Positions 31,029 to 37,253 of a stretch of DNA of 37,253 nucleotides are shown piece after piece. The notes under the pieces are model-generated. The model did no database searches. It saw only the letters and a list, made by a program, of their open reading frames with translations, and had not been told where the DNA came from. Source of the DNA: Limivivens faecihominis (GTDB taxonomy: Bacteria; Bacillota; Clostridia; Lachnospirales; Lachnospiraceae); contig NZ_JAJEPR010000032.1 of assembly GCF_020686945.1 (NCBI RefSeq), positions 1-37,253 of the forward strand, in the 5' to 3' direction. Position 1 is the first letter of the stretch, and the number at the start of each line of letters is the position of its first letter. The position numbers and the translations under genes were made by a program.

Positions 31029-31400
31029 TTAGTTCTCGTCGTCTGCATCAACCAGCTCGTCGTACTCAGAGTCATCCAGAAGCTCGTCGAAAGCGTCTGC
31101 AACTCTCTCGTACTCGTCGTCGTCCATGATGTTGTCCAGGCTCGGTTCGCCGTTGACTTCCTGGAAACGGTAGATGTAAACCTCTCCGTCGTCGTTCTCG
31201 CCGTTCTCATCCAGCGGAAGGAGGGCAATGTACTGTTTGTCGTCTACCGGGAAGATGGTAAGTACGGCGCACTCCTGAACGGTTCCATCGTCCAGAGTCA
31301 GGGTAACGGTAGCTTCTCCGTCGGTTCCGCAGCCTTCGCAGCCGCTGCAGTCTTCGCTGGTGCAGGGGGTTACGCCATTATTATTTTCTAAATCGCTCAT
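31029..31400 (-). CDS. DUF1292-family protein with Cys-rich head
   Basis: From ATG 31400 (GAGGT upstream) the 123-residue acidic protein has the DUF1292 core: TLTLDDGTVQECAVLTIFPVDD, QYIALLPLDE and EVYIYRF, followed by an Asp/Glu-rich tail. The head (residues 13-24) has four cysteines, Cys13, Cys18, Cys21, Cys24 (C-x4-C-x2-C-x2-C), which could bind zinc or a cluster. The family is widespread in Firmicutes (YrzB in Bacillus), with unknown function. The frame is open to 31430, but the ribosome site favours 31400. It is read from the opposite strand to its neighbours. Confidence 0.8.
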   Translation of the reverse strand: MSDLENNNGVTPCTSEDCSGCEGCGTDGEATVTLTLDDGTVQECAVLTIFPVDDKQYIALLPLDENGENDDGEVYIYRFQEVNGEPSLDNIMDDDEYERVADAFDELLDDSEYDELVDADDEN

Positions 31401-31495
31401 TTCTGATACCTCATTTTCTATTAGATTCACGTTAAGGTGTGTAGTTTCACTTTATCAGATGCATATGAAAAAAGCAAGCCCTATTATGAAAAACC

Positions 31496-31524
31496 TGTAC
31501 AAACCCGGAGAGGTCGGCTATAAT
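31496..31524 (+). promoter_or_regulatory. Promoter of the exonuclease III gene
   Basis: TATAAT at 31519-31524 with TGTACA 17 nt upstream. Confidence 0.55.
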
Positions 31525-31558
31525 GAAGGATAGTGAAAAGTAAAGGAGCTTGTATATA

Positions 31559-32311
31559 ATGAAATTGATATCCTGGAATGTGAATGGCCTGAGAGCCTGC
31601 ATGACCAAAGGGTTTATGGACGCGTTCGAGAGTCTGAACGCGGATATTTTCTGCCTGCAGGAGACGAAGCTTTCTGAGGGGCAGCTGGCGCTGGAGCTTC
31701 CCGGCTACCACCAGTACTGGAACTATGCGGAGAAAAAAGGTTATTCCGGCACGGCTATTTTTACGAAGGAAGAACCTTTAAGCGCTGCCTATGGGATTGG
31801 AATCCCGGAGCACGACCATGAGGGTCGGGTCATTACCCTGGAATATGAGAAATTTTATTTTGTCACCGTCTACACGCCCAACTCCCAGGACGGCTTGAAA
31901 CGCCTGGATTACCGGATGGAGTGGGAAAAAGCTTTTCTGGCTTATCTCAAAAAGCTGGAGGAGAAAAAGCCCGTGATCTTCTGCGGCGACCTGAATGTGG
32001 CCCATCAGGAGATTGATCTTAAAAATCCCAAGACCAACCGGAAAAATGCTGGCTTCACCGATGAGGAGAGAGCCAGATTTTCCGAACTTCTGAAAGAGGG
32101 TTTTGTGGATACGTTCCGGTATTTTTATCCCGAGGAGACCGGGATCTATTCCTGGTGGTCTTACCGTTTTCATGCGAGGGAGAAGAACGCCGGCTGGCGT
32201 ATCGACTATTTTCTGGTATCTGAGGTTCTGAAAGACGAACTGAAGGACGCAAAAATTCATACGGAGATCTTCGGTTCCGACCATTGTCCGGTGGAACTTG
32301 AGATCTTTTGA
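31559..32311 (+). CDS. xth: Exodeoxyribonuclease III / AP endonuclease
   Basis: The 250-residue EEP-family enzyme repairs abasic sites and removes 3' blocking groups. Motifs in order are LISWNVNGLRA (2-12), FCLQETKLSEG (Glu metal ligand near 36), VTVYTPNSQDG, FCGDLNVAHQEIDL (Asp and Asn near 142-145), SWWSYRFHAREKNAGWRIDYFLVS and GSDHCPVELEIF with the catalytic Asp-His pair. Its length equals the ExoA family. AAAGGAG before ATG 31559 sets the start; a TTG extension to 31550 is unlikely. The ABC-F gene follows after 20 nt and the two probably share the transcript. Confidence 0.94.
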   Translation: MKLISWNVNGLRACMTKGFMDAFESLNADIFCLQETKLSEGQLALELPGYHQYWNYAEKKGYSGTAIFTKEEPLSAAYGIGIPEHDHEGRVITLEYEKFYFVTVYTPNSQDGLKRLDYRMEWEKAFLAYLKKLEEKKPVIFCGDLNVAHQEIDLKNPKTNRKNAGFTDEERARFSELLKEGFVDTFRYFYPEETGIYSWWSYRFHAREKNAGWRIDYFLVSEVLKDELKDAKIHTEIFGSDHCPVELEIF

Positions 32312-32331
32312 AAGATGGGAGCCGAAACAGA

Positions 32332-34140
32332 ATGAATTTACTCACGATAGAAAATCTTTCCAAAGTATTTACCGAGAGACAGGTCTTTGACCAGGCGGAT
32401 TTCTCCGTCAACGAGGGCGAAAAGATCGGCGTCATCGGCGTCAACGGAACGGGAAAAAGTACTCTGCTCAAGATCATCGCCGGTCTGGAGGAGCCGGACA
32501 GCGGCAAAGTGACCCTGGGAAACAACCTGGTCCTGGGTTATCTTCCCCAGAAGCCAGAGTTTGAGGAGGGAATGACTGTTCTTCAGGCAGCCCTTGCGGG
32601 GAACAAAAACAAGATCAACGAATGGAGCATCGAGAGCGAGGCCAAGACGATGCTTCTGTCCCTGGGGATCGACGAATTTGAAAAGTCGGTACACCAGCTT
32701 TCCGGCGGCCAGAAAAAGAGAGTGGCTCTGGCCAATGTACTCTTAAAGGAGCCGGATATCCTGATTCTGGACGAGCCCACCAACCATCTGGACGGTCAGA
32801 TGGCCCAGTGGCTCGAGGACTTTCTGATCCGTTTCCGTGGAGCCCTCGTGATGGTTACCCATGACCGTTATTTCCTGGACCGTGTGGCCACCCGGATTGT
32901 GGAAGTGGATCAGGGAAAAATTTACAGTTACCCCGGCAGCTATTCCGAGTTTGTACGCCTTAAGGAAGAGCGTCAGAATATGGAGATCGCGACGGAGCGG
33001 AAGCGCCAGAGCATCTTGAGGAAAGAACTTGAATGGCTCATGCGGGGAGCCAGAGCCCGTTCCACGAAGCAGAAGGCTCACATTCAGCGGATTGAGATCA
33101 TGCAGGAAAAGGACGGCCCGGCAGAAGAGTGCCAGGTGCAGATGAGCTCCTTGAGTTCCCGGCTGGGCAGAAAGACCGTGGAAGTGGAAGGTCTTTGCAA
33201 AGCTTATGGAGACCGGCAGCTGATCCGGGATTTCACCTACATTTTCCTCAAGGGCGACCGCGTGGGAATCACGGGACCGAACGGCTGCGGAAAGAGTACC
33301 CTATTGAAAATGATTGTCGGTGAGGTGGAGCCGGATGCCGGTACCATTGAGATCGGCCAGACCGTAAAGATCGGTTATTTTTCCCAGGAGAGCGAGTCTC
33401 TGGATGATAATATGCGGGTCATTGATTATATTAAGGAAGCGGGCGAGTATGTCCAAACCACAGAAGGGACGATCACGGCGGCACAGATGCTGGAACGCTT
33501 CCTTTTTGACGGGGCCATGCAGTGGAGCCTCATCGGAAAGCTCTCCGGCGGAGAGAAACGACGACTGTATCTTTTGCGGATCCTGATGACAGCGCCCAAT
33601 GTGCTGATCCTGGATGAGCCTACCAACGATCTCGATATCCGGACCCTGACGATCCTGGAGGATTATTTGGACGGTTTCGACGGTATCGTGATCACGGTTT
33701 CTCATGACCGTTATTTCCTGGACCGTGTGGTGCGGCGGATGTTTGCTTTTGAAGAGAATGGGAAAATACGCCAGTATGAGGGCGGTTTCTCTGATTATCA
33801 GGTGGCTTCGGCGGCCCGGGCGGAGGAAAATGGAACTCCGGTGAAAGCAGAGGAAGCGGAAGCTCCGAAGGAAAAAACGGAAAAACCGAGAACCAGAAAG
33901 CTGAAATTTACTTATAATGAAGAAAAGGAATATGCGGTCATCGACGAGGAGATCGAGGCTCTGGAGGAAAAAGTCAAGGAGCTGGATCTGGAGATTGTCC
34001 GAAACGCCACGGATTATCCGAAGCTGAGTGCCCTCACGAAGGAAAAAGAGGAGACGGAAGAGAAGCTGATGGAGAAAATGGAGCGCTGGGAGTATCTCAC
34101 GGACCTTGCCGAGCGGATCGAACAGGAACGGGGGAAATGA
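32332..34140 (+). CDS. ABC-F family ATPase (Uup-like)
   Basis: The 602-residue soluble protein has two ABC domains and no membrane part. Domain 1 shows GVNGTGKSTLL (about 36-46), LSGGQKKRVALA and DILILDEPTNHLD; domain 2 shows GPNGCGKSTLL (about 314), LSGGEKRRLYL and NVLILDEPTNDLD. Between them lies the linker (P-site tRNA-interacting motif), rich in Arg/Lys (RKELEWLMRGARARSTKQKA). The C-terminal coiled-coil (about 525-600; EEIEALEEKVKELDLEIV) is the Uup hallmark, possibly for nucleic acid binding. ABC-F proteins act on ribosomes. GGGAG stands before ATG 32332; the GH13 gene overlaps the stop (ATGA). Confidence 0.93.
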   Translation: MNLLTIENLSKVFTERQVFDQADFSVNEGEKIGVIGVNGTGKSTLLKIIAGLEEPDSGKVTLGNNLVLGYLPQKPEFEEGMTVLQAALAGNKNKINEWSIESEAKTMLLSLGIDEFEKSVHQLSGGQKKRVALANVLLKEPDILILDEPTNHLDGQMAQWLEDFLIRFRGALVMVTHDRYFLDRVATRIVEVDQGKIYSYPGSYSEFVRLKEERQNMEIATERKRQSILRKELEWLMRGARARSTKQKAHIQRIEIMQEKDGPAEECQVQMSSLSSRLGRKTVEVEGLCKAYGDRQLIRDFTYIFLKGDRVGITGPNGCGKSTLLKMIVGEVEPDAGTIEIGQTVKIGYFSQESESLDDNMRVIDYIKEAGEYVQTTEGTITAAQMLERFLFDGAMQWSLIGKLSGGEKRRLYLLRILMTAPNVLILDEPTNDLDIRTLTILEDYLDGFDGIVITVSHDRYFLDRVVRRMFAFEENGKIRQYEGGFSDYQVASAARAEENGTPVKAEEAEAPKEKTEKPRTRKLKFTYNEEKEYAVIDEEIEALEEKVKELDLEIVRNATDYPKLSALTKEKEETEEKLMEKMERWEYLTDLAERIEQERGK

Positions 34141-35963
34141 CCATGGAAAAACAATGGATACCGGAGACGGGGGACTGGACGAGGGCTGGAGTGACAAAGA
34201 CCGGCCAGGGTGTCAATTTTACCCTGGAACTTCCGGAAGCTGAGACAGCGGGGCTTCTGCTTTTCCAGAAAGGGGAAGAAGAGCCGGAGGCAGTGATTCC
34301 CATGGGGGAAAAGGTCATGGGGGATCTCTGTTCCATTTTTCTCAAAGGTTTTCGCCCGGAACGGTATGAGTATGCCTACCGGATTGGTGAGGAAGTCTTT
34401 GTGGACCCCAGAGCGGAGCGGATCCTGGGCCGGAAGGATTTCGGGGAGTGGGATCCGGAAACTGGCGTTCCGGCCCTTCGGGGTGGCTTTGCTTTTGAGG
34501 CCTATAACTGGGAAAATGACCGCCATCCGAAAATTCCCTATGAGGAGGGGATCCTTTATCATCTTCATGTGAGAGGCTTTACGAAGAATCAGAATTCCAG
34601 AGTGCGGCACAAGGGCACCTTTGTGGGACTGGCAGAAAAGATCCCCTATCTGAAGGAGCTGGGCGTCAACCAGCTGCTTCTGATGCCGGTGTATGATTTT
34701 GATGAGCGGATTCTTCCGGAAAAGGAGAAAAATATTCCCTATCAGAAAGAAGGGCAGGAACCGAAACTCAATTACTGGGGCTATGGGAAAGCCCGGTATT
34801 TCGCTCCGAAAAGCACCTACTCCGTGAAAGATCCGGTGAAGGAGTTTAAGGATCTGGTGAAAAAGTTTCACGCAGAGGGCATCGAAGTCCTCATGGAGAT
34901 CTTTTTCCCGGAGGGAACGGAGGAACGGCTGATTTTCGACTGTCTGGAGCACTGGGTACGGGATTACCATGTGGACGGTTTTTACCTGATGGGAGATGAT
35001 TCTATGAACCGTTTTCTTGCCCGGGATCCGATGTTTGTGGGAACCAAGCTTCTTTCTACCTGGTTTGATACGGATAACATTTATGAAAGGAAAAAGACGC
35101 CCGCGTTCCGGAATCTGGCGGAGCACAACGACGGTTTCCTCGTGGATGCCCGCCGTTTTCTTAAAGGGGACGAGGACCAGCTCCCGGCCTTCACCTGGCG
35201 GGTGCGGAAGAACCCGGCGAAGTGCGCGGTCATCAATTACGTTACCCATCACGACGGCTTTACTCTGATGGATCTCGTGTCCTATGAGGAACGCCACAAT
35301 GAGGCCAACGGCGAGGGCGGTCAGGACGGTCCGGCCTACAATTTCAGCTGGAACTGCGGCGTGGAAGGCCCCAGCCGGAAAAAGAAGATCCAGGAGCTTC
35401 GTCTGCAACAGATGAAAAATGCCTTTCTGCTCCTTCTTTTTTCTCAGGGAACGCCCATGATTCTGGCGGGAGACGAGTTTGGGAACAGCCAGCGGGGCAA
35501 CAACAACCCCTACTGCCAGGACAACGAGACTTCCTGGCTGGAGTGGAACGGACTGAAAAAGCAGGCGGAACTGTTTGAATTTGTGAAAGCGGCGATTGCT
35601 TTCCGAAAGACGCATCCGCTTCTTCATCAGGCGAAGGAGCTTCAGGGAACCAGTGGTTCGGTTCTGGGATATCCGGACGTTTCTTGCCACGGCCAGCAGG
35701 CCTGGTACGGGAATTTCGAGACCACCAGCCGCCATTTTGGCATGATGTACTGTGGTGAGGAGGGAGAATACCTCTATGTTGCCTACAATCTTCACTGGAA
35801 GGAGCAGAGTTTCGCCCTGCCAAAGCTTCCTGAGGGACTTTCCTGGCAGCTGGTTTTTGATACAGAGGATGGAGCCTCACCGGAAAAGGAGATCAAATGG
35901 ATCGATCAGAAATCCTTTGAGGCGCCGCCGAGAAGTATTCTGGTTCTGGAGGGAAGGAAGTAA
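34137..35963 (+). CDS. GH13 debranching-enzyme-like protein with degenerate active site
   Basis: The 608-residue protein has the order of bacterial GlgX/isoamylase enzymes: a CBM48-like N-terminal domain, a TIM barrel starting IPYEEGILYHLHVRGFTK (about 133-150), NYWGYGKARYFAPKSTYS (about 212-229), and a C-terminal beta domain. Barrel and turns are present and the frame is clean. However the catalytic regions are changed: region I (DxxxNH) reads LMEIFFPEG (252-260), region II (GFRFDLA) reads GFYLMGDD (281-288) without the nucleophile Asp and its Arg, region III (LIAEPWD) reads LLSTWFD (305-311) without the acid Glu. Only region IV remains, NYVTHHDGFTL (367-377). Hydrolysis is thus not expected; binding or regulation of glycogen metabolism is possible. 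Its ATG overlaps the ABC-F stop. Confidence 0.85.
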   Translation: MTMEKQWIPETGDWTRAGVTKTGQGVNFTLELPEAETAGLLLFQKGEEEPEAVIPMGEKVMGDLCSIFLKGFRPERYEYAYRIGEEVFVDPRAERILGRKDFGEWDPETGVPALRGGFAFEAYNWENDRHPKIPYEEGILYHLHVRGFTKNQNSRVRHKGTFVGLAEKIPYLKELGVNQLLLMPVYDFDERILPEKEKNIPYQKEGQEPKLNYWGYGKARYFAPKSTYSVKDPVKEFKDLVKKFHAEGIEVLMEIFFPEGTEERLIFDCLEHWVRDYHVDGFYLMGDDSMNRFLARDPMFVGTKLLSTWFDTDNIYERKKTPAFRNLAEHNDGFLVDARRFLKGDEDQLPAFTWRVRKNPAKCAVINYVTHHDGFTLMDLVSYEERHNEANGEGGQDGPAYNFSWNCGVEGPSRKKKIQELRLQQMKNAFLLLLFSQGTPMILAGDEFGNSQRGNNNPYCQDNETSWLEWNGLKKQAELFEFVKAAIAFRKTHPLLHQAKELQGTSGSVLGYPDVSCHGQQAWYGNFETTSRHFGMMYCGEEGEYLYVAYNLHWKEQSFALPKLPEGLSWQLVFDTEDGASPEKEIKWIDQKSFEAPPRSILVLEGRK

Positions 35964-35964
35964 G

Positions 35965-36555
35965 ATGGGATTTCACGCAATCAAGCATTTTAAGACGATC
36001 ACGCATCACAAAATTCTTGTGGCGAAGGGCTGTTTCCGGGTGGGTCTGTACCGCCAGGGGCTGCTTCACGATATGAGCAAATATTCTCCCAGCGAATTTC
36101 TCGTGGGTTGTAAATATTATCAGGGTTTCCGAAGCCCCAACGACGCAGAACGGCGGGCGAAGGGCTATTCCTCCTCCTGGCTCCACCACAAGGGCAGAAA
36201 CAAGCATCATTTCGACTACTGGCTCGATTACAGTATCGACAAGCCGGGACACCCGATTGAGGGCGTGCAGATGCCACGGCGTTATGTGGTGGAGATGCTG
36301 ATGGACCGGATCGCTGCCTCCAAGATCTACAACGGGGAAAATTATACGGATCATGATCCGCTGGAGTATTTTCTGAAAGGAAAGGCCCATTATATGCTCC
36401 ATCCGAAGACCGAACGGGAGATCGAAGGACTTCTCCGGATCCTGGATCAGCGGGGAGAAGAGTATCTTTACGGCTATGTGAAATATGTGTATCTGGCTCC
36501 GCTTCACCGGGATTTTCGGAAGCTGCTGCCGAAGAAAAGAAGAAAACAGGCATAA
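35965..36555 (+). CDS. DUF5662-family protein
   Basis: From ATG 35965, 1 nt after the stop of the GH13 gene and preceded by GGAAGGAAG, a 196-residue protein begins MGFHAIKHFKTITHHKI. It is rich in His and Asp in places typical of DUF5662: LHDMSKYSPSEF, SSSWLHHKGRNKHHFDYW, MPRRYVVEMLMDRIAASKIY. The HD and HHxGxNxHH clusters suggest metal binding, perhaps a phosphohydrolase-like site; no activity is known to me. The basic end LPKKRRKQA is common in the group. It closes the exonuclease-to-DUF5662 unit. Confidence 0.75.
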   Translation: MGFHAIKHFKTITHHKILVAKGCFRVGLYRQGLLHDMSKYSPSEFLVGCKYYQGFRSPNDAERRAKGYSSSWLHHKGRNKHHFDYWLDYSIDKPGHPIEGVQMPRRYVVEMLMDRIAASKIYNGENYTDHDPLEYFLKGKAHYMLHPKTEREIEGLLRILDQRGEEYLYGYVKYVYLAPLHRDFRKLLPKKRRKQA

Positions 36556-36560
36556 AAATA

Positions 36561-36617
36561 CCCCGGTTCCGGGAGAGGCAGATCGAAAGCTGCCCTGACG
36601 GAGCCGGGGGATCGTTT
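36561..36617. terminator. Bidirectional terminator between DUF5662 and luxS genes
   Basis: CCCCGGTTCCG pairs with CGGAGCCGGGG (one G-T pair), with an inner GGCAG/CTGCC stem. T-rich sequence follows (GATCGTTTTTA), and the A-rich left side can serve luxS on the minus strand. Confidence 0.8.
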
Positions 36618-37097
36618 TTATTCCGGATAAACCAGACGGTCCGGGGTAATGTGGTAGAGGACCTGATCCAGGAAGCGTTTGGCCAGGTAGTTTGCCATGC
36701 CAAGATTCATATCCAGGTAGTTTCCGCAGTCTTTCGGGGAAGCGCCGGGAACCTCGCCGCGGTAGTCGCGGATGAACTCGAACATTTCGATCATCAGAGG
36801 CAGAATCTCTTCGGAAGAGTGGTCTCCGGTGAGCAGAAGATAAAAACCGGTACGGCAGCCCATGGGGCCGAAGTAGAGAACGCTGGATTTCCAGGTCTCA
36901 TGGTTCCGTAAAAAGGTGGCTCCGAGATGCTCGATCGTGTGGACCTCGGCGGTGTTCATAACGGGTTCCTCGTTGGGGCTGGTCATGCGGATGTCGAAGG
37001 TGGTGACGGTGGTCTCGCCTGCCAAGTCTTTCCGGGATACATAGACGCCGGGCTGGAGCAGGATGTGGTTTATGGTAAAGCTTGTGATTTTTTCCAT
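36618..37097 (-). CDS. luxS: S-ribosylhomocysteine lyase LuxS
   Basis: LuxS splits S-ribosylhomocysteine to homocysteine and the autoinducer-2 precursor DPD in the activated methyl cycle. The 159-residue protein has the metal motif HTIEHLGAT (HxxEH, about 54-58), the catalytic cysteine region GPMGCRTGFYL (Cys about 81), and NTAEVHTIEH; LLLTGD and DCGNYLDMNL (third ligand region) follow. Length is normal. AAAGGAG stands before ATG 37097 on the minus strand. It has no partner such as pfs nearby. The upstream stretch holds a large palindrome. Confidence 0.96.
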   Translation of the reverse strand: MEKITSFTINHILLQPGVYVSRKDLAGETTVTTFDIRMTSPNEEPVMNTAEVHTIEHLGATFLRNHETWKSSVLYFGPMGCRTGFYLLLTGDHSSEEILPLMIEMFEFIRDYRGEVPGASPKDCGNYLDMNLGMANYLAKRFLDQVLYHITPDRLVYPE

Positions 37098-37179
37098 GGA
37101 AAATCTCCTTTCTTAGTATGTAACTATTCAGAGCCAGCTCGATTCCGCTTCGCTGCATCTTGCTGTGGCTTCTCGTCAT

Positions 37180-37244
37180 ATAGATTTCCAGCCAAAAGTG
37201 TTCATTCATGCAAGCATGATTCACACTTTCGACCGGAAATCTAT
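37180..37244. repeat. 65-bp imperfect palindrome upstream of luxS
   Basis: ATAGATTTCC (37180-37189) pairs with GGAAATCTAT (37235-37244); inside, AAAGTGT pairs with ACACTTT and TCATGC with GCATGA around a 2-nt centre. The rest of 37098-37179 holds no gene that I can support. The form suggests a dispersed intergenic repeat or a long RNA hairpin in the luxS leader. Confidence 0.7.
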
Positions 37245-37253
37245 CTGTCTCTG

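Noticed and set aside
34014..35795. 593-codon minus-strand frame opposite the GH13 gene
   Set aside because: Antisense shadow. The plus strand has domain motifs, operon coupling and normal starts.
36898..37224. 108-codon minus-strand frame overlapping the start of luxS
   Set aside because: Its N-terminal half is the palindromic repeat and the rest is luxS in another frame.

Overview
The window looks like the chromosome of a spore-forming, Gram-positive gut bacterium of the Lachnospiraceae (class Clostridia). This rests on the cotJABC spore-coat operon, a Firmicutes-type Wzz/BY-kinase/LCP exopolysaccharide cassette, DUF1292, luxS, an N-acetylhexosamine kinase of the NahK type, a CnaB-repeat wall-anchored adhesin, and the rich purine Shine-Dalgarno sites. 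Genus cannot be fixed from sequence reading alone.

Left part (1-9300) is AT-rich and accessory. It opens with the right end of an IS200/IS605-type element, then a 5'-truncated helix-hairpin-helix ORF, a GNAT acetyltransferase broken by a 14-bp tandem duplication, and a coupled 49-residue ORF. Next comes a compact nucleotide-sugar block: a short NeuD/PglD-like acyltransferase and a CapE-CapG-CapF set that should make UDP-N-acetyl-L-fucosamine. A PIN-domain protein and a Schlafen/AlbA-type regulator follow. Then there is a 520-bp gap holding a remnant of a NahK-like gene and a 27-bp inverted-repeat pair that could be an invertible or operator element.

Middle part (9400-22600) is a cell-surface region. 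One operon encodes a Wzz-type polymerisation adaptor, a BY-kinase with a Gly-Tyr tail, an LCP ligase, a secreted protein with a duplicated domain, and a small Glu/Thr-tailed membrane protein. It contains no glycosyltransferase, flippase or polymerase. After it come a NahK-like kinase with its own promoter, a convergent pair encoding a membrane-tethered Mrr-like nuclease and a small unknown protein, and a 2038-residue CnaB-repeat adhesin. The adhesin has a roughly 290-nt leader with a long palindrome and a 12-codon ORF.

Right part (22600-37253) is ordinary core genome: tRNA-Val(CAC), a deleted Uma2 gene, tRNA-Ala(GGC), cotJABC, a duplicated CmpB-type membrane protein, an FtsW/SpoVE-type SEDS protein, gltX, a UvrD-like helicase, DUF1292, exonuclease III, an ABC-F ATPase, a GH13 protein of debranching-enzyme shape, a DUF5662 protein and luxS. 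The GH13 protein has lost three of its four catalytic signature regions, which is the clearest biochemical oddity of the window. No CRISPR array, prophage or complete transposon is present. All family assignments come from motif recognition; no search was run.
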